Assembly (NCBI GenBank): GCA_046297835.1
Contig: JBKBHI010000003.1
Coordinates: forward strand, 62,001-126,000
DNA length: 64,000 nt
DNA from: CAMAVH01 sp046297835
Lineage (GTDB): Bacteria > Pseudomonadota > Alphaproteobacteria > SMXQ01
Direction of reading: 5' to 3'
Below are positions 50,213 through 62,272 of this stretch, in pieces (the first letter of the stretch is position 1; each line of letters starts with the position of its first letter). Position numbers and translations under genes: made by a program. Under the pieces are notes generated by a model. The model was not told where the DNA came from, ran no database searches, and saw only the letters and a program-made list of their open reading frames with translations.

Positions 50213-50369
50213 GGCTTTCGGCCCTCGGGACCGGGCCGGGACCAGCCGAACCCGCCCCTTGCGGCGGCCCCGCCTTCGACCCTGGAGGCCGAGAGCGCCG
50301 CGAACCTAGTTGGGAACCCTCCGAGCGGGCAAGAAAAGCGCGCGATTCCCAGCCGTTAGCGGCGGCGAA

Positions 50370-53855
<3,486 letters not shown>

Positions 53856-53968
53856 GTTGCAAGGATTCCATGGCCTCACGACCGGAGCAAGGTTCGCTTG
53901 CCCCTGAGCCGTCAAACATGGGGATAACCCACCGCCCAGCGGTCATTTACCTGACCGCCCGCGCCGTC

Positions 53969-54688
53969 CTACGCCGGCACGATCTGACCGTCTTTCAGCG
54001 TGACGATCCGGTCCATGCGCTTGGCCAATTCGGGATTGTGCGTGGCGATCAGCGCCGCCCGGCCCGTTTCGCGCAGCACCTTCATCAGCGTGGCGAAGAC
54101 GTTTTCCGAGGTGTGGACGTCGAGATTGCCGGTCGGCTCGTCGGCCAGCAACACGCGCGGGCCGTTGGCGAGGGCGCGGGCGATGGCGACGCGCTGCTGC
54201 TCGCCGCCCGACAATTCCGCCGGCCGATGGTCGGCGCGCGCGGCGAGGCCGACCATGGCGAGCAATTCCTCGGCGCGCTTGGCGGCGGCCGGCCGGGCGA
54301 TGCCGGCGATCATCTGCGGCAGCATGACGTTCTCGCGCGCCGAGAATTCCGGCAGCAGATGGTGCGACTGATAGACGAAGCCGAGATGCTCGCGGCGCAG
54401 CGCCGTGCGCTCGCCGTCCGACAGGCGGCCGCAGGGAGCGCCGTTCAGCTCTACCTCGCCGCCATCCGGCATTTCCAAGAGGCCGGCGACATGAAGCAGC
54501 GTCGATTTTCCGGCGCCGCTCGGCCCGACTAGGGCGACCACCTCGCCGGGCGCGATCGACAGTTCCGCTTCGCGCAGGATGCGCAGCTCGCCCGCCCCCT
54601 GCTTGTAGGTGCGGACCACCTTGTTGAGCCGCAGCGCCGGCGCGCCACCCAGCTGCACCACCGCGTCGTCCATCGCGCCCTCACTCAT
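53969..54688 (-). CDS. lolD: Lipoprotein-releasing ABC transporter ATPase LolD
   Basis: A 239-residue ATPase of the LolCDE-type complex that extracts lipoproteins from the inner membrane. Walker A LVGPSGAGKSTLLH, signature LSGGEQQRVAIARALA and Walker B VLLADEPTGNLD are intact. It starts 8 bp inside the end of the lolC gene. The N-terminal region before ALRLNKVVRTYKQG is a non-conserved stretch, and the start may be later. Confidence 0.95.
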   Translation of the reverse strand: MSEGAMDDAVVQLGGAPALRLNKVVRTYKQGAGELRILREAELSIAPGEVVALVGPSGAGKSTLLHVAGLLEMPDGGEVELNGAPCGRLSDGERTALRREHLGFVYQSHHLLPEFSARENVMLPQMIAGIARPAAAKRAEELLAMVGLAARADHRPAELSGGEQQRVAIARALANGPRVLLADEPTGNLDVHTSENVFATLMKVLRETGRAALIATHNPELAKRMDRIVTLKDGQIVPA

Positions 54689-55925
54689 AACGGAGGGCCT
54701 CGACCGGATCGAGGCGCGCGGCGCGCCACGACGGATAGAGCGTGGCGAGCACCGAGAGCGTCAGCGACATGATGACGACGGTCGTCACCTCGCCCGGATC
54801 GACCACCGCCGGCAATTGCGACAGGAAATAGATTTCCGCCGAGAACAGGTCGGTGCCGGTGAGATACTGGATGCCCTGGCGGATGCTCTCGATGTTCTCG
54901 CAGAAGGCCATGCCGAGCGCGAAGCCGACGATCGTGCCGATGACGCCGACCGACGCGCCGGACAGGAAGAAGATGCGCATGATCATGCCGCGCGTCGCGC
55001 CCATGGTGCGCAGGATGGCGATGTCCTGGCCCTTGTCCTTCACCAGCATGATCATGCCGGAAATCACGTTGAAGGCTGCCACCAGGATAATGAGCGTCAG
55101 GATCAGGAACATGACGTTCCGCTCGACCTGGATCGCCGTGAAGAAGCTCGAATTGAGCTGCTGCCAGTCGAGCAGCCGGCCCGACTGGCCGACGGCCTGC
55201 GCGATCGCCGGGCGCAAATCGCGCACCATATAGGGATCGGTCAGCGTGACCTCCAGCATCGAGACGGCCTCGGTGAGCTGGAAGAAGGTCTGCGCCGCGT
55301 CCATCGGCATATAGATGAAGTTGTTGTCGTATTCGAACATGCCGACTTCGAAGATGCCGACGATCTTGTAGGCGCGCAGGCGCGGCACCGTGCCGAAAGC
55401 GGTGACGTTGCCGTTGGGCGAGATCAGCGTCAGGCTGTCGCCGACCATAAGGCCCATGCGCTGCGCCATGCGCACGCCGATCATTATGGCGTCGTCGCCC
55501 TGGAAGGCGTCGAGCGAGCCCATCTTGACGTTGTCGGCGATGACGGCGCGGTTGCGGATGTCTTCCTCGCGCACGCCGCGCACCACGGCGCCGCCGGCCT
55601 GGCGGTTGGCGGTGGCCATCACCTGCCCGTCGACCACGGGGATGACGCTGACGACGCCGGGAATCTGCTTCAAGCGAGTCGCCAGATCGTCGAAGCGCTG
55701 CAGCGGCGCGCCCGCGCCATAGACGTTCATATGGCCGCCGACGCCGAGGATGCGGCTCAGGAGCTCCTGGCGGAAGCCGTTCATCACCGACATGACGATG
55801 ATGAGCGTGGCAACGCCGAGACCGATGCCGAGCAGCGAGAAGCCGGCGATGACGGAGATGAACCCCTCCTTGCGGCGCGCGCGCAAATACCGCATCGCCA
55901 CCATGCGCTCGAAGGGATTGAACAT
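54681..55925 (-). CDS. lolC: Lipoprotein-releasing ABC permease LolC/E
   Basis: A 414-residue FtsX-type permease. One N-terminal helix (FISVIAGFSLLGIGLGVATLIIVMSVMNGFRQELLSRILGV), a large periplasmic domain and three C-terminal helices ending in SWRAARLDPVEALRYE. The start at ATG 55925 (MFNPFERMVAMRYL) overlaps the proS stop (TGATG). As in many alphaproteobacteria, a single lolC/E homologue is present, so it likely makes a homodimer. Confidence 0.96.
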   Translation of the reverse strand: MFNPFERMVAMRYLRARRKEGFISVIAGFSLLGIGLGVATLIIVMSVMNGFRQELLSRILGVGGHMNVYGAGAPLQRFDDLATRLKQIPGVVSVIPVVDGQVMATANRQAGGAVVRGVREEDIRNRAVIADNVKMGSLDAFQGDDAIMIGVRMAQRMGLMVGDSLTLISPNGNVTAFGTVPRLRAYKIVGIFEVGMFEYDNNFIYMPMDAAQTFFQLTEAVSMLEVTLTDPYMVRDLRPAIAQAVGQSGRLLDWQQLNSSFFTAIQVERNVMFLILTLIILVAAFNVISGMIMLVKDKGQDIAILRTMGATRGMIMRIFFLSGASVGVIGTIVGFALGMAFCENIESIRQGIQYLTGTDLFSAEIYFLSQLPAVVDPGEVTTVVIMSLTLSVLATLYPSWRAARLDPVEALRYE

Positions 55926-57232
55926 CAGCCGTGCCGCGCTTTGTAGGTGGAGACGATCTTCTCGAAAGCGGCGTCGATGGAGATTTCCGCGCGCTCGCCG
56001 GTCTTGCGGTTCTTCACTTCGGCGAGGCCCTTCTCCAGCCCGCGCGGGCCGATGAGCAGCTGCCACGGCAGGCCGATCAGGTCCATGCGCGCGAATTTCG
56101 CGCCGGCGCGCTCGTCGCGGTCGTCATAGAGGACCTCGACGCCGGCCGCCTGCAGCTTGGCGTAAAGATCGTCGCACGCCTTGTCGCAGGCGGCGTCGCC
56201 GGCGCGCAAGTTCGACAGGCCGACGTGATAGGGCGCGACCGGCTCGGGCCAGACGATGCCGTTCTCGTCGTGGCTCGCCTCGATGATCGCGCCGACGAGG
56301 CGCGACACGCCGATGCCGTAGCAACCCATCTCGACCGTGATCTGCTCGCCGTTCGGGCCGGCGACCACGGCGTTGAGCGCCTCGGAATATTTCTTGCCGA
56401 GATAGAAGATGTGGCCGACCTCGATGCCGCGCGCCGATTTCAGCCGGTCGGCCGGCACGGGGCAATTGGCCGCGTCATGCTTCTCGTCCGCCGCCGCGTA
56501 AAGCTCGCGCAGCGCCGCCGGATCGGGCTCGCCCTGCGCCGAAAGCTCGTCGAACTTGGCGTCGTAATAGATCTGGCTCTCGCCGGTCTCGGCCAACACC
56601 TGAAACTCGTGGCTGAGATTGCCGCCGATGGCGCCGGGATCGGCCGCGACGGGAATGGCGCGCAGGCCCATCCGCGCGAAGGTGCGCAAATAGGTCGCGT
56701 ACATGATGTCGTAGACCTTCTTCGCGTCCGCGAAGTCGGCGTGGAAGGAGTAATTGTCCTTCATCAGGAATTCGCGGCCGCGCATGACGCCGAAGCGCGG
56801 GCGCACCTCGTCGCGGAATTTCCACTGGATCTGATAGAGCTGCTTGGGCAGATCCTTGTAGCTCTTGACCAGGCTGCGGAAGATGTCGGTGATCATCTCC
56901 TCGTTGGTCGGGCCGTAGAGCATCTCGCGGTCGTGGCGGTCGGTGATGCGCAGCATCTCCTTGCCGTAGGCGTCGAAGCGGCCCGATTCGCGCCACAGCT
57001 CGGCCGGCTGCAAGGTCGCCATCAGCAGTTCCTGCGCGCCGGCGCGGTTCTGCTCCTCGCGCACGATCTGCTCGACCTTGCGCAGCACGTTGAGCCCCAT
57101 CGGCAGCCAGGAATAGATGCCGGCGGCGCTCTGGCGGATCATGCCGGCGCGCAGCATCAAGCGGTGCGAGACGATCTGCGCCTCGGACGGGTTTTCCTTC
57201 AAGACGGGCAGGAAGTAAGTCGAGAGACGCAT
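55925..57232 (-). CDS. proS: Prolyl-tRNA synthetase (short form)
   Basis: A 435-residue class II synthetase charging tRNA-Pro. The ATP-binding motifs (IYSWLPMGLNVLRKVEQIVREEQNRAGAQELLMATLQPAELWRESGR, and EMITDIFRSLVKSYKDLPKQLYQIQWKFRDEVRPRFGVMRGREFLMKDNYSFH) and a C-terminal anticodon-binding domain are present, but the INS editing domain found in E. coli (572 residues) is absent, as is typical for alphaproteobacteria. ATG 57232 has AGGA upstream; an in-frame TTG lies five codons earlier. Confidence 0.97.
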   Translation of the reverse strand: MRLSTYFLPVLKENPSEAQIVSHRLMLRAGMIRQSAAGIYSWLPMGLNVLRKVEQIVREEQNRAGAQELLMATLQPAELWRESGRFDAYGKEMLRITDRHDREMLYGPTNEEMITDIFRSLVKSYKDLPKQLYQIQWKFRDEVRPRFGVMRGREFLMKDNYSFHADFADAKKVYDIMYATYLRTFARMGLRAIPVAADPGAIGGNLSHEFQVLAETGESQIYYDAKFDELSAQGEPDPAALRELYAAADEKHDAANCPVPADRLKSARGIEVGHIFYLGKKYSEALNAVVAGPNGEQITVEMGCYGIGVSRLVGAIIEASHDENGIVWPEPVAPYHVGLSNLRAGDAACDKACDDLYAKLQAAGVEVLYDDRDERAGAKFARMDLIGLPWQLLIGPRGLEKGLAEVKNRKTGERAEISIDAAFEKIVSTYKARHG

Positions 57233-57255
57233 CGCGGTCCTAAACAAAAGGCTGG

Positions 57256-57275
57256 CGCGCGCCGGCCGGCGCGCG
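57256..57275. terminator. 20-bp perfect palindrome before proS
   Basis: CGCGCGCCGGCCGGCGCGCG is a perfect palindrome followed on the minus strand by CCAGCCTTTTGTTT. It lies between the stop of the small secreted protein and proS. It may be a weak terminator for the former, or simply GC-rich sequence by chance. Confidence 0.4.
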
Positions 57276-57345
57276 GCGAGACTTTAGGCAATGCAAGGGG
57301 TTGGCGCAATGCCAGCGCCGCAAAAGCGGCCGGCAAGAGCGCCTT

Positions 57346-57840
57346 TTAACGCGGCCCCAAGGGCCCCTGCTTCTGGCACAGAAACGCCAACGCGCTCTGC
57401 TCCTGATTGGTCAGGGGCTGGCCGTTGAAGGTGGCGCTGCCGTCGGGCCGCACCACCACCGTGCCGATGGACGCTTCGGGCTTGTACAGGCTGGAACTGG
57501 CGGGAATGCCGAAGCGCTGCTGGAGATCGACCGTGATGGCGATGGTGACGTCGTCGGGCAGGACCAGCGGCGGAGCCGGATTGAGATCGGCGGGCACGAC
57601 CGGCCGGCCGCGCACGTCGACCCCGGACTGGTAGGCCACGTTGGCGTCCGGCACATGGGCGGTCAGGCGGGCGCAATCGGCGCGTTTCAGGACCACCAAG
57701 CCGCCCTGCTCGGGCGGCAGAGGCTGGCGCTGCTGAGCCTGCCCTGGCAGCGCCCATAGCGCCGCCAAAACAACCCCCACGGCCGCCATACGGCGAGCGG
57801 ACCAAGTGCGTAAGGCCAGGCTGGAAGCAAATCTATCCAT
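57346..57840 (-). CDS. Small secreted protein of unknown function
   Basis: A 164-residue protein with a signal peptide (MAAVGVVLAALWALPGQAQQ core, cleavage near GQA-Q) and a mature region carrying one Cys pair, ADCARLTAHV and AFLCQKQG near the end. No domain was recognised. The middle repeats short Pro-rich stretches (PADLNPAPPLVLPDDVTIAITVDL). It lies between proS and the intergenic sRNA candidate. It may be an alphaproteobacterial conserved hypothetical, but this cannot be shown here. Confidence 0.75.
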   Translation of the reverse strand: MDRFASSLALRTWSARRMAAVGVVLAALWALPGQAQQRQPLPPEQGGLVVLKRADCARLTAHVPDANVAYQSGVDVRGRPVVPADLNPAPPLVLPDDVTIAITVDLQQRFGIPASSSLYKPEASIGTVVVRPDGSATFNGQPLTNQEQSALAFLCQKQGPLGPR

Positions 57841-57949
57841 TGTGCCTGGTTACCTTAGAAAGGTTAAAATTCCTGTAAGAACCCCCTGATCTACGGCCAT
57901 ACCCCGACGCCGAGAATTGGTGTCCGGTGGCGCTATGCCAAAGGTGCCA

Positions 57950-57977
57950 TTGCCTCGTCATTTCAAGCCGTTAGACT
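57950..57977 (+). promoter_or_regulatory. Promoter of the candidate sRNA
   Basis: TTGCCT (57950-57955), a 16-bp spacer and TAGACT (57972-57977). Four of six bases match at each hexamer. Predicted transcription start near 57984. No protein gene lies downstream in this direction before the terminator. Confidence 0.5.
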
Positions 57978-57983
57978 GTGGAA

Positions 57984-58128
57984 AACAACAAGCTCCGGCG
58001 CGGGTTCTCGCGCAGCCGGGGCCGCCCGACCCGCGATCGCGCCCAGCGATATGATCCCGTGGCGAGGCACCCTCATCAGGGACGACACTGCCCCAAATCC
58101 CGCCGACGGCCGGCGGGATTTGCTTTTT
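57984..58128 (+). ncRNA. Candidate small RNA of about 145 nt
   Basis: A stretch that starts about 7 bases after TAGACT and ends at a perfect rho-independent terminator. It can form a stem CCGGC...GCCGG around 58004-58029 and a CCCT-CATC-AGGG hairpin near 58070. No open frame of useful length with a ribosome-binding site is present. It does not match the SRP RNA, tmRNA or RNase P signatures I know, and is not beside the usual 6S neighbours. Function unknown. Confidence 0.5.
58095..58128 (+). terminator. Strong rightward rho-independent terminator
   Basis: AAATCCCGCCG (58095-58105), loop ACGGC, CGGCGGGATTT (58111-58121), then GCTTTTT. The stem is perfect and the T-run is on the + strand only, so it ends a rightward transcript, not the leftward tag gene. 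This is the main support for an sRNA in the gap. Confidence 0.85.
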
Positions 58129-58148
58129 CCAGCTAGTTTTTCTTCCAG

Positions 58149-58730
58149 CTACTTTTTCGCTGCGGGCTTTTTGGCTGCGGGTTTGGGCGCCTTCGTCGCC
58201 GCCATCCAGGGCGGCGACAGCTTGGCGAGCTTTTTATAAACCGGGCAAGTCTCGCGATGGGCGTTCGGCAGATAGCCGAGGCTCATGAGAAATTCGCCGG
58301 TGATCTCCCCGCCGGTGAAGACGAAGGTCTTCTTGAACAGCTTGACCCAGTCCGCCTTTTCCAGCGGATGATGCGCGTCGAGCCAGCCAGCGAAGCTGCC
58401 GTGCTCTTTGATGATGACCAGCACGCGCTTGGCGTTCTCGATCGCGGCCGCGACCTTGAGCCGGTTGCGGATGATCGAAGCGTCGGCCAGCAGCCGCGCG
58501 ACGTCCTTCTCGCCGAACCTGGCGATCTTGGCGATGTCGAAGCCGCGATAGGCTTTGAAGAATCCCTCGCGCTTCTTGAGGATCGTGCCCCATGACAGGC
58601 CGGCCTGGTTGATTTCCAGCACCAGACGTTCGAACAGCACCTTATCGTCGCGCTGCGGAAACCCGTATTCGCGATCGTGATAAGGCGCGTGCAGCGGATC
58701 GTGCGGCGCGTAATCGCAATAGCCGCTCAT
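58149..58730 (-). CDS. tag: DNA-3-methyladenine glycosylase I
   Basis: A 193-residue base-excision repair glycosylase of the Tag family. The zinc-snap Cys and His are in MSGYCDYAPHDPLHAPYHDREYGFP and the C-terminal NAHRETCPVYKK; the core motif FERLVLEINQAGLSWGTILKKREGF is typical. The C-terminus ends in a Lys/Ala/Pro-rich tail (APKPAAKKPAAKK), absent from E. coli Tag. The ATG at 58730 overlaps the stop of the DUF1467 gene (ATGA). Confidence 0.95.
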   Translation of the reverse strand: MSGYCDYAPHDPLHAPYHDREYGFPQRDDKVLFERLVLEINQAGLSWGTILKKREGFFKAYRGFDIAKIARFGEKDVARLLADASIIRNRLKVAAAIENAKRVLVIIKEHGSFAGWLDAHHPLEKADWVKLFKKTFVFTGGEITGEFLMSLGYLPNAHRETCPVYKKLAKLSPPWMAATKAPKPAAKKPAAKK

Positions 58731-58969
58731 GGCGTCATGCGGCGGAACGAGATCAGGTCGGCGTCGATCACGTAATAGATGCCCGCGAACAGCACGCCGG
58801 CGATGACGCTGGAAACCAGCGCCTTGAGCCACAGGCGCGGCTTTTCCGGCGCGCCGACGTCATGGCCGGGCTCCACATGATCTGGCGGGCGCACGCCGAA
58901 CGGCAGCGTGGTGAAGAACACCAGCCACCAGACGATGACGTAGACCATGACTCCGGTGAACCAGTTCAT
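58727..58969 (-). CDS. DUF1467 small membrane protein
   Basis: An 80-residue protein with two hydrophobic helices (VMVYVIVWWLVFFTTLPFGV and ALVSSVIAGVLFAGIYYVI). The pattern MNWFTGVMVYVIVWWLVFFTTLPFGVRPPDHVEPGHDVGAPEKPRLWLKA is characteristic of DUF1467, found near proS/rnj in alphaproteobacteria. Function unknown. Its stop overlaps tag, and it lies 27 bp after the RNase J gene. Confidence 0.9.
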   Translation of the reverse strand: MNWFTGVMVYVIVWWLVFFTTLPFGVRPPDHVEPGHDVGAPEKPRLWLKALVSSVIAGVLFAGIYYVIDADLISFRRMTP

Positions 58970-58996
58970 CGCCTTAGCCTCCTCAACACGCCAAAC

Positions 58997-60727
58997 CTAA
59001 ACACGCACCACGTGCACTTGCGTCAGCGGCCGCTTGCCATGCTCGGCGCGCAGCGCCCTCAACACGGCGACGCGCACCGCCTCCTCCACCGCTCCGTCGT
59101 CGTCGCGCTCGTCTTTCGGCAGCTTCTCCAGCGCCACCTCCACGGCGGCCGCCCAAGCGCGCCGCGTCGTCTCGTCGGGGTCCTCGTCGCCGAGGCCCTG
59201 CACGGTGATCTGCGGATCGGCGATCAGCCGGCCCTTCTTGTCGATGACGATCGTGACCAGCGCCGCGCCGTTGAAGGTCATGCGCTTGCGCGCCGACAGC
59301 AAACGGTCCTCCAGGCCGATCAGGCGTTTGCCGTCGAGGCCGAGGCGGCCATAAGGCACCGCGCCGACGATCTCCGACTTGCCCGGGCCGATCTTGAGCG
59401 CCGTGCCGTTGGTGACGAGCTGCGTCTCCGGCACGCCCATGCTCTTGGCAAACGCGACATGCTCGATCAGATGGCGCATCTCGCCATGCATCGGCACCGC
59501 GAGCTTAGGACGGATCCAGCCGTACATCTGCTTCAACTCGTCGCGCGCCGGATGGCCAGAGACATGGATGAACTCGTCGCGGTCGGTGACGATCTCGACG
59601 CCGCGGCGGGCGAGCTGGTTATGCGTCTTGTAGATCGGCTTTTCGTTGCCGGGAATCTTGCGCGAGGAGAACAGCACCACATCGCCCTTGTCGAGAACGA
59701 TATGCGGATGCTCGTTGGCGGCGATGCGCGTCAGCGCCGCGCCCTGCTCGCCCTGGCTGCCGGTGCAGATCAGCAGCACCTCTTCGCGCGGCAGATAGCC
59801 GACGTCGTGCTCCGTGAGAAAGGGCGGCAGATCGCGCAAATAGCCGCAGGCATAGGCCACTTCGGTCATGCGCCACAACGAACGGCCGATCAACGCGGCG
59901 CGGCGGCCGTTGGCGGCGGCCGCCTTGGCCAGCGATTCGACGCGCGCGACGTTGGAGGCGAAACAGGCGACGGCGACGCGATGCTTATAGCGGCCGATGA
60001 CCTCGACCAGTTTGTCGCGCACGTCGGCCTCGGAGCCGGCGACGCCCGGCACCATGACGTTGGTCGAATCGCAGACCAGCAGGTCGACGCCTTCGTCGCC
60101 GATGGCCTGCAGACGGTCCTTCGCCGTGACGTCTCCGAGTAGCGGCTGCGGATCGATTTTCCAGTCGCCGGTATGCAGAATGGTGCCGTGCGGGGTGCGG
60201 ATAGCGAGCGCCTGCGGCTCCGGGATCGAGTGCGTAACGGCGACGAATTCCACGTCGAACGGGCCGAGCTTGATGCGGCCGCCCGTCGCGACCTCGGTCA
60301 CCTCGGCCTCATCTCGGAGGCCAGCCTCGCCGAGCTTCTCACGCAGCAGTCCGGCGGCGAAGGGCGTGGCGTAGATCGGCTTGCGGAACTTGCGCCACAG
60401 ATGCGCCACCGAGCCCAAATGGTCCTCATGGGCGTGGGTCAGCACGATGCCGATCAAGTCCTTGGCGTGGTCCGCGATGAAGGCCGGATTGGGCATGATG
60501 ATGTCGAGGCCCGGCATAGTCTCGTCGGCAAAGCCGATGCCGCATTCGACCATCAGCCATTTGCCGTTGCAGCCGTAGAGATACATATTCATGCCGATCT
60601 CGCCTGCGCCGCCAAGCGGCAGGTAGACGAGGCCTTGCTTCGCCGCCGCCAGCACGGCGGCGATCTCTTCACGCTGGCGCAGGATGTCGGTAGGAGTTCC
60701 GGACGCGGGTACGCTGACGGACTTCAT
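58997..60727 (-). CDS. rnj: Ribonuclease J
   Basis: A 576-residue metallo-beta-lactamase/beta-CASP nuclease for rRNA and mRNA maturation. The metal motif is in GIVLTHAHEDHLGSVAHLW; the remaining ligands are in VTHSIPEPQ, HTGDWKIDP and FIHVSGHPARDELKQMY. The N-terminus has FVYLPLGGAGEIGMNMYLYG-type sequence. Its ATG overlaps the coaX stop (ATGA), a conserved alphaproteobacterial arrangement. Confidence 0.97.
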   Translation of the reverse strand: MKSVSVPASGTPTDILRQREEIAAVLAAAKQGLVYLPLGGAGEIGMNMYLYGCNGKWLMVECGIGFADETMPGLDIIMPNPAFIADHAKDLIGIVLTHAHEDHLGSVAHLWRKFRKPIYATPFAAGLLREKLGEAGLRDEAEVTEVATGGRIKLGPFDVEFVAVTHSIPEPQALAIRTPHGTILHTGDWKIDPQPLLGDVTAKDRLQAIGDEGVDLLVCDSTNVMVPGVAGSEADVRDKLVEVIGRYKHRVAVACFASNVARVESLAKAAAANGRRAALIGRSLWRMTEVAYACGYLRDLPPFLTEHDVGYLPREEVLLICTGSQGEQGAALTRIAANEHPHIVLDKGDVVLFSSRKIPGNEKPIYKTHNQLARRGVEIVTDRDEFIHVSGHPARDELKQMYGWIRPKLAVPMHGEMRHLIEHVAFAKSMGVPETQLVTNGTALKIGPGKSEIVGAVPYGRLGLDGKRLIGLEDRLLSARKRMTFNGAALVTIVIDKKGRLIADPQITVQGLGDEDPDETTRRAWAAAVEVALEKLPKDERDDDGAVEEAVRVAVLRALRAEHGKRPLTQVHVVRV

Positions 60728-61497
60728 TTCGGTTTGTTCTTTCGCCAAATGGCGACCAGGCCGCGCACGGTCAGATCGGCGTCGAGATGGTCGATGACGG
60801 GAGTGGCGTCCATGAACAGCGGCGCGAGGCCGCCGGTGGCGATGACGGTCGACTTGTTGCCGATCTCGGCCGTCATGCGCGCGACGATGCCTTCGATCAG
60901 GCCGACATAGCCCCAGAAAACGCCCGACTGCATGGCCGGCACGGTGGATTTGCCGATGACGTTGGGCGGCTTTTTCACGCCGATGCGCGGCAATTGCGCC
61001 GCCGCCATGTGCAGCGCCTCGATGGAGAGGTTGATGCCGGGCGCGATCGCGCCGCCGACGTAATCGCCTTTGGCGTTGACCACATCGAACGTCGTCGCCG
61101 TGCCGAAATCGATCAAGATCAGGTCGCCCGGATAGCGCCCATGCGCCGCCACGGCGTTGACCAAACGGTCCGCGCCGACCTCCTGCGGATTGTCGAGCAG
61201 CGCCTTGATGCCGAGCTTCACGCCCGGCTCGCCGACGACGAGAGGATCCGCCTCGAAGAAGCGGCGGCACAGCGTCTTGAGCGCGAACAGCGCGTTCGGC
61301 ACAACTGTGGCGATGATCGCGCCATCGATATATTCGCGCCGCAGGTCCTGCAAGCCCATGAGCTGCGTCAGCCAGACGGCATATTCGTCGGCGGTGCGCC
61401 GGCCGTCGGTGGCGATGCGCCATTCGCCGCGCGGCGTGTCGCCGTCATAGACGGCGAAGACGGTGTTGGTATTGCCGCAGTCGATGGTGAGAAGCAT
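60724..61497 (-). CDS. coaX: Type III pantothenate kinase
   Basis: A 257-residue CoaX, the first committed enzyme of coenzyme A synthesis. The ASKHA-fold motifs are LLTIDCGNTNTVFAVYDGD, VGADRLVNAVAAHGRYPGDLILIDFGTATTFDVVN and GGAIAPGINLSIEALHMAAAQLP. It starts 4 bp after birA and overlaps rnj. Confidence 0.97.
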   Translation of the reverse strand: MLLTIDCGNTNTVFAVYDGDTPRGEWRIATDGRRTADEYAVWLTQLMGLQDLRREYIDGAIIATVVPNALFALKTLCRRFFEADPLVVGEPGVKLGIKALLDNPQEVGADRLVNAVAAHGRYPGDLILIDFGTATTFDVVNAKGDYVGGAIAPGINLSIEALHMAAAQLPRIGVKKPPNVIGKSTVPAMQSGVFWGYVGLIEGIVARMTAEIGNKSTVIATGGLAPLFMDATPVIDHLDADLTVRGLVAIWRKNKPK

Positions 61498-61500
61498 GGC

Positions 61501-62271
61501 TTAGGCCCGTTGCGATGCGGCAGGAAAGAATAGATCGCCGGCGGTGACGCGTATCGGCGCGCCCTCGCTGGGCCTATGGAGAAGCAGAGCTCCATCCGCG
61601 TCAAGCCCGGCGAAAACGCCCGCCTCCGTCCGCGTCTCGAAGCGCACCCGCACCGGACCGCCGACGCCGGCCGCGCGGTCCAGCCAGGCGGCGCGGACCG
61701 GCGCGAAACCTTCGGCCCGCCAGCGGCGATACCAGCCGGCGAAAGCATTGGCCACGCCAGCCATGACGTTCTCCACGGTCGCATTCGCGCCCTCGGCGGC
61801 GAGCGAGGTCGCGGGAAATTCCATCCCTTCGGGATGGCTCGCCACATTGACGCCAAGACCGAGCACCAGCCAATCGACCGTCCCGTCCGCCTGAGCCTCG
61901 CTTTCGAGCAGGAGGCCGGCGACCTTCTTGCCCGCGATCAACACATCGTTCGGCCATTTGCAGGCGACCGCGCGGTGCGGCAGCAGCGCCGCGCAACTCT
62001 CGGCGATGGCGAGGGCGGCGAGAAAGCCGATCTGCCCCGCCTGCATGAGCGGAACGGAGGGGCGTAGAAGGATCGACATGTAGAGATTGCCCGGCGGACT
62101 TTCCCAGCGGCGGCCGCGCCGGCCGCGCCCGGCGTTCTGGCGCTCGGCCCAGACCAGCGCGCCTTCCGGCGAACCTTCGGCGGCCAGGCGGCGCGCGTCG
62201 TCGTTGGTGCTGGCCGTCTCGCCAAGGCGCACGAGACGGTAGAAGGGATCGAGAGCCGGACTCGCGCTCAC
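61501..62271 (-). CDS. birA: Biotin--[acetyl-CoA-carboxylase] ligase
   Basis: A 256-residue biotin protein ligase without the N-terminal DNA-binding domain (class I). The biotin loop GRGRRGRRWESPPGNLYMSILLRP and CKWPNDVLIAGKKVAGLLLES are conserved. The start is GTG at 62271, one base after the nuoN stop (TAA); no ATG fits the family's N-terminus. Confidence 0.95.
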   Translation of the reverse strand: MSASPALDPFYRLVRLGETASTNDDARRLAAEGSPEGALVWAERQNAGRGRRGRRWESPPGNLYMSILLRPSVPLMQAGQIGFLAALAIAESCAALLPHRAVACKWPNDVLIAGKKVAGLLLESEAQADGTVDWLVLGLGVNVASHPEGMEFPATSLAAEGANATVENVMAGVANAFAGWYRRWRAEGFAPVRAAWLDRAAGVGGPVRVRFETRTEAGVFAGLDADGALLLHRPSEGAPIRVTAGDLFFPAASQRA

Positions 62272-62272
62272 G

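Larger units (their letters stand above)
57841..58148. other. Intergenic region with a candidate sRNA
   Basis: A 308-bp gap without a protein gene. It contains a rightward promoter-like element (57950-57977), a GC-rich structured stretch and a strong rightward terminator (58095-58128). No tRNA fold is seen. See the ncRNA entry. Confidence 0.6.

Noticed and set aside
57841..58128. Assignment of the intergenic RNA as 6S, SRP, tmRNA or RNase P RNA
   Set aside because: None of their sequence signatures is present and the usual neighbours (for example zapA for 6S) are absent.
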